This document shows positions 32,478 through 42,611 of a stretch of 64,000 nucleotides of DNA, one piece after another (the stretch's first letter is position 1; each line of letters starts with the position of its first letter). The notes beneath the pieces were generated by a model. That model was not told the origin of the DNA. It worked only from the letters and a program-made list of their open reading frames with translations, and searched no databases. Made by a program: the position numbers and the translations under genes. The stretch comes from Portulaca oleracea (lineage: Eukaryota > Streptophyta > Magnoliopsida > Caryophyllales > Portulacaceae). The stretch is from assembly GCA_029582165.1 (NCBI GenBank), contig CM055877.1:42107249-42171248 (forward strand), read 5' to 3'.

Positions 32478-33521
32478 CCTTTATGCTCACATTGTGATTC
32501 TCCTAACCATGATTATGACTCTCATTTTCAACCTAAAGTAGATGAGTTCTGGGTGAAAATGACTGAGTGCATGCGTGAATTTTTACATGAGTCTAGCTCT
32601 AGGGTAGAAATGTCTTCTTCACCATTGGTTAAGTCGATAGTTGAGGTAGATCATTCATCATCTTTGAGTCCTAAAATGCACAATAATTCTTCTTTGTATG
32701 ATTATGATGAGGATGATGACTATTATAATAGACCTAGTTTTGCATGTATCGAGCTTAGGAGATCCTTAGCTCTAGCATCACCTAGAGAGCATGAGAAAGT
32801 TACTAATTCTCTGTGTAATGATGTAGTACTTGTTGATGTACTACTTGATGAAAACATGCTTGATGATCAACTATTGTCAAAACCGTTATCCATGCTTTTA
32901 TGTGAAGAGAAGGTTGAATCCAATGAATGCCATGATACCTGTGATGATCTTGTTGAGAGTGAAATTGAATCCTTTGTGATTGAATATGTGCTTGATACTG
33001 AATTATTCACTTTCATTAAGAATCATTGTATTAAAGAGGCATTATCTACCCTTTCTTGTGAATCCATTGAAAATAATGTAAAATCTTGTGATGATGAACT
33101 TGAGTCTTTGGAAATTGATCCTAAGTGTTTGAACTTCGTTTGTGACAATGATATTTTTAATGGTGATATGCATTATGAGTTGTTGTTTGCATCCAAGTCT
33201 TTACATGAGGAAGTTATAGAGTGTATTATATTGCCTCCTCCCATTGATTTGAATACTCAATCTCCATTTACATGTCAATAGGAGGATTCATTTGTCATAT
33301 CTACATTTACGGTGCCTAGGAAAGTTGAGTACGTTCCTGTAGTCCATCATTTCACTGACTTTTCTAAGGCATTCGATAAACTATTAAGAGCACTAACGTT
33401 TGCTGATGAAATTTTGAGATTTTGCTCTTATGTTCACCACTCTGAGATGCATTCAAGAATGCATGACTTGTTACTACGGCCATTGAATGGTTTTGAGATG
33501 GTACCCGATATCTTGAGGTGA
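32478..33521 (+). pseudogene. U2 copy of the gag-like ORF, second part
   Basis: This is the best preserved stretch of the Athila-like unit's ORF. It is open from the CRMb insertion site to TGA 33519-33521 apart from one TAG at 33279-33281 (a Trp codon in the other copies). It starts with a CSHCDSPNH cluster, has an acidic block (DYDEDDDYYNRPSFACIEL, near 32698-32755) and Glu/Asp/Leu/Cys-rich middle segments. It ends with a more basic segment (LLRPLNGFEMVPDILR). There is no known domain that I can name. Confidence 0.6.
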
Positions 33522-35110
33522 GATGAAGTGGCTCATGCTCCATAGATTCAGTGCCCAACCAAGTAATATCCTTCCTTATCTTTCTTTTCTTATTTTGTTT
33601 TCTCTTGGTGTGTTTCTTTTTCTTTTCTTAAGTGTGCTTGCTTACCTTTATTTCTATTCCAATGAGGACTTTGTAACCTTTTTGTGTAGGAGTGGGGGTG
33701 GCATGCATGCCGACTTGTGTTTTTCTTTTCTTTTGAGTTTTTCTTTTGTGTGTGGTGTCACCTTATTTCACAATGAGGACATTGTAGAGTTTTTGTGTGG
33801 GAGTGGGGTAGCACAAGTGCGTTACCAATTTTTGGAAGAGAAACAACTTTAGTATTATTGAAATTAGGCGAATTGTTAAAAATTTTTATCAGCTAGAGGT
33901 AATTTATATATGGTTGTGTTGTTGATTGCTAGAATAGTGCAGTTGCTTAGTTAGGAATAGTTAGTGAATACTTGATAGGCTTTAGGCATGATTGATGTTT
34001 TTCCTAAACATAATCACCTCACCTGTATTTGCAACCATGTGGTATCCTTAGAAAATCACTTCTAGGCGAGTTAATGTGATGGTTTTGGTTTAGGTTTAGT
34101 TTTAGCTTGAATATCCATGCTCTAAATAAATAGAAAAAAACTAAAAAATATTGGAAAAATAAAAAAAATGTTCGTAATCCTACACGGGTTGGTATGAGTG
34201 GTACGACGCTCTTACCCTTTAAGCACTTTATATGCGCATGGAGTAGCGTGTGTTGGGAGGGTAAACCCCATTCATGGGCCGTTTATTTCCCGAAAATACT
34301 AACGCAAAACAAATAGTGATCGAAGAAATTCTAAAATTTTTTGGTACACCCATATAGATCGGTGTGAGTGGTACGAAACTCACGCTCCTTAAACACCTTG
34401 TTTGTGTATGGAAGGGATCTATGTAGAAACAGTAGACCCCTTTTAGGGTCGTTCAATTCTCGAACAACCCAACACCAAAAAGATTAAAGACAATAATTGT
34501 GGAACCTTTACCTATGTAACCTGCAGGTCTCACCAAGCTAAGGGCGACACAAAATAGAGAAGGGAACCACCAATATAATTCATTAAATAAACGAGCATGA
34601 CTGTTTGATTAGTTATTTCTAATCGACTAAGCCTTAACTTAAACAAAAACAAGCCAAGAAACACTGCACTTGAGCACGTGGAACCCATCTAGCTTATGCA
34701 TGTATGAGGTGAAAATTGTGAAGTCTAGTAACAGTCATGCTTGTTGCCTTGATAGTGCTTATTAATTGTTCTGAGTTGAGTGAATGCATTGTTTAAGTAG
34801 TTAGCTTCGCAACCATGTGTGTGAACCTCCTTTGTGCTGATCCTTTTCTTGATTTCGCCTCTTATCTTTTCAAAGTGTTTCTCATCCCTTTTTTTTCTTT
34901 AGTTTTTATGTTTTCTTTCTCTTCTTTTCATTTCATTCTTTTTCTTTTTCTTTTTCTTTGCTTTTGTGGGTATAGCGTCTATAAAACCTCACGAGACCTT
35001 CCTCGTCCACTTGGGCTGCCAAGGTGTTTAAAGGGCTTGTTGCATACGCTAAATGTAACCATGATTCCTATGAAAGTAAATTAGGGTAGCTTAGTTTCTA
35101 TTTATTTTTG
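33522..35110 (+). other. U2 3' noncoding segment with a duplicated 150-bp module
   Basis: The paired GAGGAC...GTGTGGGAGTGGGG motifs lie at 33661-33700 and 33772-33810. Two diverged copies of a module of about 150 bp follow each other at about 34186-34325 and 34350-34490, sharing TGAGTGGTACGA, TAGACCCC or TAAACCCC, and GGGCCGTT or GGGTCGTT. The PPT and the start of LTR2 are missing at 35110. Confidence 0.65.
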
Positions 35111-37470
35111 CTTGTTTTAATCCCCTATTTAGGAATAAGTTATGATGATTTTGTGTTTTGTAGGTTAAATCAAAGGAAAAGCGAAAAAGGGAATCAAAAG
35201 TGCTGAAAAATCCAACATCCGCAACAAAAACAGGTCCAACACGGACGGGGTCAGCTAGACCTGGCAAAACTGATCCGAGATCCGAAATCCGATCCGAAAA
35301 ATCGGAATCCGAATCCGATCCGACACCGAATGGATGATCCGGTCGTGATCCGAACCCGGAGATAATCCGACCCCGAATCCGATCCGAATCTCAACCCGAA
35401 TTTTATCGAATAAGCAAGAGATCCGAAATAATCTGAACTGATCCAAACCCGACCTGAGCATTGCCAAATCCGAGTTAACCCGAATCCCAATTTGCCCGAA
35501 CTGATTTTTACCCGACTCGAGCCACATTCGAAATAATTTGATCCGATTCGAACCCGACTCGAGCATTGCTAAATCCGAGTTAACCGGAATCCGAATTTGC
35601 CCGAACTGAATTTTATCTGACCCGAGCCAAGCCAAATCCGATTTAACCCGTATACGAAAATTGCCCGAACCGAATTTTATCTTATTCAAGTTGCATCCGG
35701 CCCGAGTCAAATTTGATTTAACCCGAATTCGAAAATTGCCCGAACAGAGTTTCACCCGGCTCGACGCACATTCGACCCGAAATAGAACCAAACTAAGCTG
35801 ACTTGATTATAATTCGACCAATTAGAATAAAAATGTCCGGTACCATTATAATTTATAAAGTATATAATTCAACTTTACTTTTAAGTTAGATTTTTGTAAA
35901 TTGTGATGATTACCTTTAACTTATAAATTTTATATTTTGATTTTTGAATTCTGAATTTAGAGCTTAGTAGACGTGTATTCGAAACCATCCGCCAATCCAC
36001 AACCACTATATATCTAAACTACAAATTTTTCAAACAAGGTCTGTGTAATTGGCATAAAATTATAGACTAATTTCATTACTTCGGTGTATATGACATGTTT
36101 AGATTGTTTACCCAATATTATAAACTTAGATCCGAATTTGGTTCGATCCGAAAACAACCCGAAGATCTCGATTTGATCAAAACCAGTCCTAATCCGATTC
36201 AAACCCGACAAAAACCCATCCGAGTGAATCCGAACCCGAACCACACCCGATCCAACTATAACCAGAAGATCCTGATCCGATCAAAACCGGTCATATTCCG
36301 ATCCAAACCTGACACAACCCATCCGAGTCAATCCGAACCCAAATCCCACCCGAACATTACGATCCGATTAAACCTAGTCCGTATCCGATCCGAACCCGAC
36401 AAAACACATCCGAGTCAATCCGAATCTGAACCCCATCCGATCCGAATCTGAATCCGAATCAGAGTACGGCCGATCCGAAAAATCCGAATCTGAGCTAATC
36501 TGATCCGAATCTGATCCGATCCATCTGATTGCCAGGTCTAGGGTCAGCCTAACACGGACCGTGTTGGCTAGCTGAAACTCAAGGAGCGAAAACGGAAGAA
36601 ACAGCGCACACCACGGGCAGCCCGTGGCAGCTACCACGGACTGTGTTCGCAGACTTTCCGTGTTTTCTTTTCCGCGGTTGTCGTTAGGGTTTTGGAGAGA
36701 TTTATTTTGTTTTCTCTTCCAAAACTTTTCTATATATACATTATACATTAGCCTTTAGTTTCATAAAATTAGAGTAGGTAGTTAGTTTTTACTTTTTCTT
36801 TAGTTTAGGTTAGTTTTAGATTAGGTTTTAGTTTTAATTTTAGTTTTAGTTTTAGTCTTTCGTTTCTTTAAGTTTTTTTCGTTCCCCGATTGTAAGCACA
36901 TTCTCTTTCAAGATTAATTCAAGTTCTTGTTCTTTCTTGCTCTTTACTTTCTGTTTCGCTATTCTCAATTTCATTAGTATTAGTTCCACAAAAATTCCAC
37001 TTTTTAGTGAAGCGGGGGATTAAGGTTCCTCGAATTCTCCCTTCACGTGAGGATTCGAGCAATCTTAGTAATCCAAATCACACCTTTCTTGTTTGTCCGG
37101 GAGAAAGATTCGTGATTCAAAGATTCAAGATTCAAGATTAGAGTCAAGATCAATACTTCATGTTAATGTTTTCTGTTTTAGATTCAGTAATTAATTTAGT
37201 TTTTACTTTCAAAGTTTTTAATTGCTTTCATGATTATGATTTTGATTTCTTGTTTAGTTTCTTGTTCTTGTTCTAGTAGTTAGGTTTTGTTTTTACTTCT
37301 TGTTTTTCTTTAGTTTCCATTGTTTTCAATTCATAATTAATTTAGTTTAATTATTTACTGCTTCCTTTATATTGAAAACCTTACCAAACCAATTTCCTTA
37401 ATAACCGGACACATTATCCCTGTGGATTCGACAACCCTTACTTAGGATACCCAATTTCTACAACCGAACA
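35111..37470 (+). repeat. LTR2 of the Athila-like array (shared by U2 and U3), 5'-deleted
   Basis: It ends CAACCGAACA before a perfect PBS. About 100 bp, covering the PPT and the first 60 or so bp of the LTR, are missing. The joint falls at TTTTTG, which flanks both ends of the missing segment in U3/LTR3 (53769-53774 and 53871-53876). It holds a hAT element at 35256-36540. Confidence 0.82.
35256..36540. mobile_element. Non-autonomous hAT element in LTR2
   Basis: It is 1285 bp with 12-bp perfect terminal inverted repeats TAGACCTGGCAA, and 8-bp direct duplications GGGTCAGC at 35248-35255 and 36541-36548. The site is uninterrupted in LTR1 and LTR3. The 8-bp duplication and the TAG..CTGGCAA ends fit the hAT superfamily. 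Both arms (35270-35790 and 36130-36520) are filled with ATCCGAA/CCCGAA-type short repeats, and the centre is AT-rich. I see no transposase; an Ile/Arg/Ser-rich frame on the minus strand is a repeat artefact. Confidence 0.85.
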
Positions 37471-37471
37471 A

Positions 37472-37489
37472 TGGCGCCGTTGCCGGGGA
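37472..37489 (+). other. PBS of U3 (tRNA-Asp, perfect)
   Basis: TGGCGCCGTTGCCGGGGA lies two bases after LTR2 and is complementary to the 3' end of plant tRNA-Asp. Confidence 0.88.
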
Positions 37490-37617
37490 TGGCGTTATTT
37501 GGTAGATTAGGTTATTGGTTTGTGTGTAAATATTTTATTGCTTTCTTAGTTTTAATTTAATTCAAAAAAATGTGAACATACAAATTGAAAAACAAATAAA
37601 AATAATAAAAAAAAATT

Positions 37618-38071
37618 ATGACTGCTGTTAGGGTTCCACAATTTGAGCAAGAAATATTTTGGAGATATTTTGCAAGATTACAGGATTATGTTGCTCAAAA
37701 AATATGAATCATATGGTATCTCACATGATTCCCTAGATATCTTAGGTATTGTGTATGAGGGTATAAATTATGAAACTCGTAATCTCTTAGAATATTATGG
37801 GTTTTCTAATTTAGGAGAAAATGAGGCATTGGAATTTCTTGTATGGCTGTCTAGGGATACTTATGAATCTGAATAGCAAAATTCTCCCTTTGATCCCTAT
37901 ATTTCAAATTTTGCACCACCCTTTGAGACTTTAGCCATACCATATCATGAATACCCCCAAAATCTAAATGGTCAATCTAGTGGTGGGGAGTATTTTTTCG
38001 GAGACCTTAACTGAACAATCATATGATTATTCCTTTTATTTTAATGATGTAGAAAACTCTTATGATCCTCC
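37618..38071 (+). pseudogene. U3 copy of the gag-like ORF, first part (interrupted by OGR2)
   Basis: ATG 37618-37620 starts M-T-A-V-R-V-P-Q-F and reads EIFWRYFARLQDYVAQ, the segment most like an Athila-type Gag capsid core. A small insertion of A's near 37698 shifts the frame. The adjacent frame continues through GISHDSLDILGIVYEGINYE to TAG 37874-37876. CCTCC at 38067-38071 is the left copy of the OGR2 target-site duplication. Confidence 0.6.
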
Positions 38072-39853
38072 TGTAGGACCCGGAAAAATTCCCGTTCGGG
38101 GAAATGTTTTCGCGGATGTGCTACATTTGTGATTGGGAGCCGACTAAGGTTTCTTCACCCTTATATAAAAATATTTTTATTTTTCGAAATTCATTTTTGA
38201 AGTGATGAAACTTTATTTATTTACAAACCCGTTTTTTATTATTTAAATTATCCATAATTAACCAAATTAATTTAACAATAATTTAGACCCGGCCCAATTA
38301 ATAAATCCAGGCCCAAAAGAGAACCATTGGGCCACTGGAATCAGCTAAAACCCGCCTAGGTTTTAGCAGATCCCACGTTGGGCCACTGATCTCTTTGGCC
38401 CAAAAAGAAATTGGGTTGAAAATGATAAAATCCGCCTAGGTTTTATCATTTTCTGACCCATTTCTCTCGGGACCCTCCTTGGATAAATATTGGACATGAA
38501 TTAAATTATTTTCTTAAATTAATTTTGTGTAAGAATTGAATACTTTAAATAATTAAACGAATTTGTAAAATTGTAAAAGAGTCGCCAGCCGATTTAAGAA
38601 AATCGACAAACCATAAAAAAAAAAGACTCCGGTCTACGAACCCGATTTCTAGATTCGGGGGTAAGGTTACGAATTTGAGAGTTATAAGAACTCTCGAATC
38701 CGCCTGTTATAAAACAGACTCTACTAAAATCAACATTAAAAAGAAAGAGAGCGGGGAGAAGTTTGATTAATTTCGCGGAATTATTATTCGAATCATGCAA
38801 TATAAAACAAAGCGGTTTTTATTTTACAAAATATGTACAAGCGCAGAATTAAATAAAGGATTACATGATTAAATACAATAATTTAAATCAAAGAATCGAA
38901 CCTTGCTTAAGGTGTAGCGACGACGAATTTGATCCCTTGAGTTGCCCCTTGATTTGAAACCCAGATGAGAAATGTGGATGGTTTAGGAAAAGTGGTGTAT
39001 GGATGGTTATATGGTTGTGAAGAATATGATTATGTTGGTAATAGGAGAATAGAATTATGAAGAGAATTTGGGAGAGTGGAAGTGTGGTAAAAATGAGAGT
39101 AGAGTAAGTGATAGTGGATGATGATTGTTGGTGAAATGAGGATGGAATGGAGGGGGTATTTATAGGTGAAGGAGTATGGATTTTGGAGGGAAAAGGTGGG
39201 GGACATACCCCAAAAATCATGCCATCAGAGGCCAAAGCCTAGGCGGGTTTTGGGGTGGTCAAGGGAGGTCAAATCACGTGGGCAAAAATTAGGGGATTGC
39301 ATGCATGCAGAATTTTTCTTTTGGCGCCAGAATCATCAAAGCCTAGGCGGGCTTTGATAATATCAGCGCACGGATCAGTGACGTGGCTCTGAACGGCGTC
39401 GTCTGCTACTTCGCCCAAAGCCTAGGCAGGTTTTGATCTTTCTGGGCCGGATCAAACCCTAGGCGGGTTTTGAGCTCTCTGGGCCGAGGCGCGCGACTGG
39501 GCCTGGAAAATGTTAAAACTCGCCTGGGTTATAAAACTGGCTAAGTGCAACTTCGAACGACCATAATTCTTTCATCCAGACTCTGATTGAGGCAATTCAA
39601 AAGGCGTTGGAAAGCTTATGATGTGTACTTTACTCTCATCAAAAGAAATGGGGCCAACAAGATTTGTGGAAAAAATGGGATTTGAAATGGTGGGCATATG
39701 TATATGGAAAGGGTGGAAAATGAAGGCTTTTGTGGTGGATTGGTCCGATAGCTTTTGATTGAGGATGGTCCTTTGGATTTTCTTTCACGCTAGCCTCTTT
39801 TCTTGTTATGCTTGATTTATACACTTGTCCCGGTACAAAATTTGGTGTCTATA
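38072..39853 (-). repeat. OGR2 3' LTR
   Basis: It is about 1.78 kb. On the plus strand it reads TGTAGGACCC...GGTGTCTATA. A TATA box (TATAAATA, minus strand) is at about 39158-39165. Six hairpin-like palindromes with a CTAGGCGG core are spread over 38344-39474 (see findings). An E2F-like TTTTGGCGCC lies at 39319-39328. Confidence 0.87.
38344..39474. repeat. Six palindromes with a constant CTAGGCGG core in OGR2 3' LTR
   Basis: Core positions and arms on the plus strand: 38352 (GCTAAAAC / GTTTTAGC), 38431 (GAAAATGATAAAA / TTTTATCATTTTC), 39239 (CCAAAGC / GTTTTGG), 39343 (ATCAAAGC / GCTTTGAT), 39422 (CAAAGC / GTTTTG) and 39459 (ATCAAACC / GTTTTGAG). The core is CCGCCTAG in the first two and CTAGGCGG or a one-base variant in the rest. 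All recur in the 5' LTR at 50347-51490. Confidence 0.8.
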
Positions 39854-39868
39854 GAGAGCCCGCACTTT
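39854..39868 (-). other. OGR2 polypurine tract
   Basis: The minus strand reads AAAGTGCGGGCTCTC directly before the 3' LTR, one base different from the OGR1 tract. Confidence 0.78.
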
Positions 39869-40108
39869 GATCAAGTCCGAATAGGACGAAGGTCAAAGTA
39901 GTTTGAGGATATGACTTTGGTTTGCAAAGCCTGATTTGATGCTTGGAAGCTGAGTCCTACATCGCGGTTACAAGCGGCATGCGCCTCCTTTGAGATGATC
40001 TCGAGCAAGAATGATGCTCTACTTGACTGTGGATGATTCGATGTTGATCTCGGGCGAGAATGACGCCTTACTTGTTCTCGGACACGATGCCGACGGTTGA
40101 TGGAATTT

Positions 40109-40570
40109 TCTAGTCTTTCCCAGTGTCGATTCCAGTCTTTCCCGGTGTCAGTTCCAGTCTTTCCCGGTGTCGATTCCAGTCTTTCCCGGTGTCGATTTTA
40201 GTCTTTCCAGTCTTTCCCGGTGTCGGTTCCAATCTTTCCCGGTGTCGAATCCAGTCTTTCCCGATGTCGGTTCCAGTCTTTCCCGGTGTTGATTCTAGTC
40301 TTTCCCGGTGTCGACTCCAGTATTTCCCGGTGTCGGTTCCAGTCTTTCCCGGTGTCGATTCCAGTCTTTCCCGGAATCGATTTTAGTCTTTCTAGTCTTT
40401 CCCGGTGTCGGTTCCAGTCTTTCCCGGTGTCGATTCCAGTCTTTCCCGGTGTCGGTTCCAGTCTTTCTCAGTGTCTATTCCAGTCTTTCCCGATGTCGGT
40501 TCCAGTCTTTCCCGGTGTTGGTTCTAGTCTTTCCCAGTGTCGATTCCAGTCTTTCCTGATGTCGATGTTG
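40109..40570 (-). repeat. 22-bp minisatellite in OGR2, about 20 units
   Basis: The unit is CAGTCTTTCCCGGTGTCGATTC (plus strand) with small variants. I count about 20 full units and two 7-bp partial units after the GATTTTA variants (units 4 and 12), which suggests a higher-order period of about 205 bp. Since 22 is not a multiple of 3, the unit passes through all frames and gives Phe/Pro/Ser/Val-rich artefact ORFs. OGR1 has only two to three units at 13035-13100. Confidence 0.9.
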
Positions 40571-41569
40571 ATGATGGTGGCCATTTTTCATGCCGAAGGA
40601 CTTCATCAGGCGCGTTGCTGATGGCCTTGGGGGTCGAGACTTCATCGGGCACGATGCCGATGGCTCGGAGATTGAGACTTCACCGGGCACGATGCCGATG
40701 GCTCGGAGATTGGGACTGCATCGAAACTCTGCCGACGACCCTAAGTGCTGATGATGATGACAGCGACCTTTTGTGCGGTAGCTGGATGGTGGCGGTCCCT
40801 TTGTCGGCGACCTGTGAGCTGGCGACTTTTTATGCGGCAGCTTGATGGCGGTGGTCCCTTTTAGCGGCGACCTGGTGTCTGTGATGACTCCCTGCACAGA
40901 AACCAAAGCAGAATGTCAGATTATTTTGAACAATGGTTAGAGATACGGAGAATTACATGTCTGGCAGATTGACGAAGATGCCCAACGACTTTTCCCGAGG
41001 CAGATGATGGTGCCCAATGGATTTTTCCGATGTTGATCGCTCTTATTGCTGCGATTGTGACGAGCTCTGTTGGCGGCTCTGAATAATGGACACCTGATGC
41101 TGAGGAACTTCACCGAAACTCTCCCAATGACCCTTAAATTTTGCTTCAGGCGCATAGGTGCCAAAATTTCACTGTGGGGAATGGATTCTTGAATTCGTCC
41201 GGTCGTTGATCCATATTAGTCAAGTGAAGATTATGTCCATCATACGTGTTGGACATGCGTCGTTCGTGTCTGGCTGATGATGCATGACTTGACTGAATGC
41301 TAATCTATCTAGCAAGAGTTGGATTAGAGAATTACTCTAATCTTGCTCTCAGTGATTGGAAACCATGTCGACAGGTCTGATTGGGCTTGAACAGCCCCCA
41401 GTGTTGCCTTCTTGGAGCAACGATGTGACACTTCTTTGCTTCTTCTTTCTTCTTCTTCTTTTTTTTTCTTTTTTTTTTCAGATATGCTAGTATGCATGCA
41501 ACTAGTATGCAATTTTGTTTTGACACAAGCATTCATGCACTCATGCATTTATGCACGACTATCGACTTT
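40571..41569 (-). other. OGR2 noncoding segment with short duplications
   Basis: No gene is seen. A 37-bp direct duplication (GGGCACGATGCCGATGGCTC landmark) lies near 40645-40710. Related degenerate repeats occupy 12470-13320 in OGR1. A T/C-rich tract lies at 41440-41480. Confidence 0.55.
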
Positions 41570-41890
41570 ATGCAGGACACACTGACTGGATGCATGACAG
41601 ACTGACTTGATGCGCAACAGACTGACTCAATGCATGACAGACTGACTTGATGCATGACAAACTGACTCGATACATGACGGACTGACTTGATGCATGACAA
41701 ATTGACTCAATGCATGACAGACTCACTCATTGCATAACAGACTGACTTAATGCATGACTGACTGTCTTGATGCATGACAGACTGACTCAATGCACAACAG
41801 ACTGATTCAACGCATGATAGACTGACTTGATGCATGACAAATTAACTTGACTCAATGCATGACAAATTGACTTGATGCAATGTGACTCTG
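41570..41890 (-). repeat. 20-bp tandem repeat in OGR2, about 15 units
   Basis: The unit is ATGCATGACAGACTGACTTG, alternating with a form ending CTCA, which gives a weak 40-bp dimer pattern. OGR1 has only scattered GAGTCATGCATAA-like copies at 11155-11205, so this is another expansion specific to OGR2. Confidence 0.85.
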
Positions 41891-42611
41891 ACATGACATA
41901 TGGATGCAATGCAAACCTATTATGCTTAGACAGGACACACGTATGATGCTTTATGTTGTTCTACACATGCAATTCTACATGCAGACAACCTCCCGACTCT
42001 AATTTTAGACAAAGATTTTCTTGGACAATGATTTTCTAAGATAATGCTTTCCTAAAACCATGACTCTCTAAGACAATGCTTTCTAAGACAATGCTTTCCT
42101 AAAACCATGACACCCTAAGACGATGCTTTCTAAGGATCAAGGCCACTCGTGGGGAATTTCAGGAAGATTCAGGATGAGTAATGTTTCGATCTAGGGAACA
42201 ATGATGGAGGCAACAGGCCTGAAGAATGTGCTTCTTGAATGATCATGTAGATGACCTTGATTGCTTGCAAATGTATGTTGATGTATGACAAGCCCCCAGT
42301 TTGGCGTAGACTCTTGATGACACTTTCCTACTTTGGAGAGCACCTCGAGATTTACAAGCCTCCAGTTTCGATGTGATTGACGTGATAAGGCATGGGGACC
42401 ATGGAATAGGAGAAAGCCTAGACCTTAGTCATGAATCTCAAACTCTCCTTTTGCCTAACCTGCCCTGACGGGTTTTCAAGTTAGCCGCTCTTTTTTTTCT
42501 TTTTTCTTTTTTTTCTTTTCTTTCTTTTCTTTCTCTTTTTCTTTCTCTCTCTTTTTTCTTGATGAGACCACTATTTTATGAGAATGAAGACGCAGAACCT
42601 TGTAGGATAGG
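41891..42611 (-). other. OGR2 noncoding segment with polypyrimidine tract
   Basis: No gene is seen. A nearly pure T/C tract lies at 42487-42560, the counterpart of the OGR1 purine tract at 10157-10340. The motif TTTTGCCTAACCTGCCCTGACG near 42451 is a family repeat also seen at 45470, 45530 and 46488. Confidence 0.6.

Noticed and set aside
35255..35791. Minus-strand ORF of 178 codons in the hAT element
   Set aside because: It is Arg/Ile/Ser/Gly-rich and made of short CCGA-type repeats. It does not resemble a transposase.
40123..40621. Overlapping Phe-Pro-Val-Ser-rich ORFs in three frames
   Set aside because: They are translations of the 22-bp minisatellite; the same residues appear in every frame because 22 is not a multiple of 3.
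40109..41890. Short regular repeats that might suggest a CRISPR array
   Set aside because: The units are head-to-tail without unique spacers, and the DNA is of plant type.
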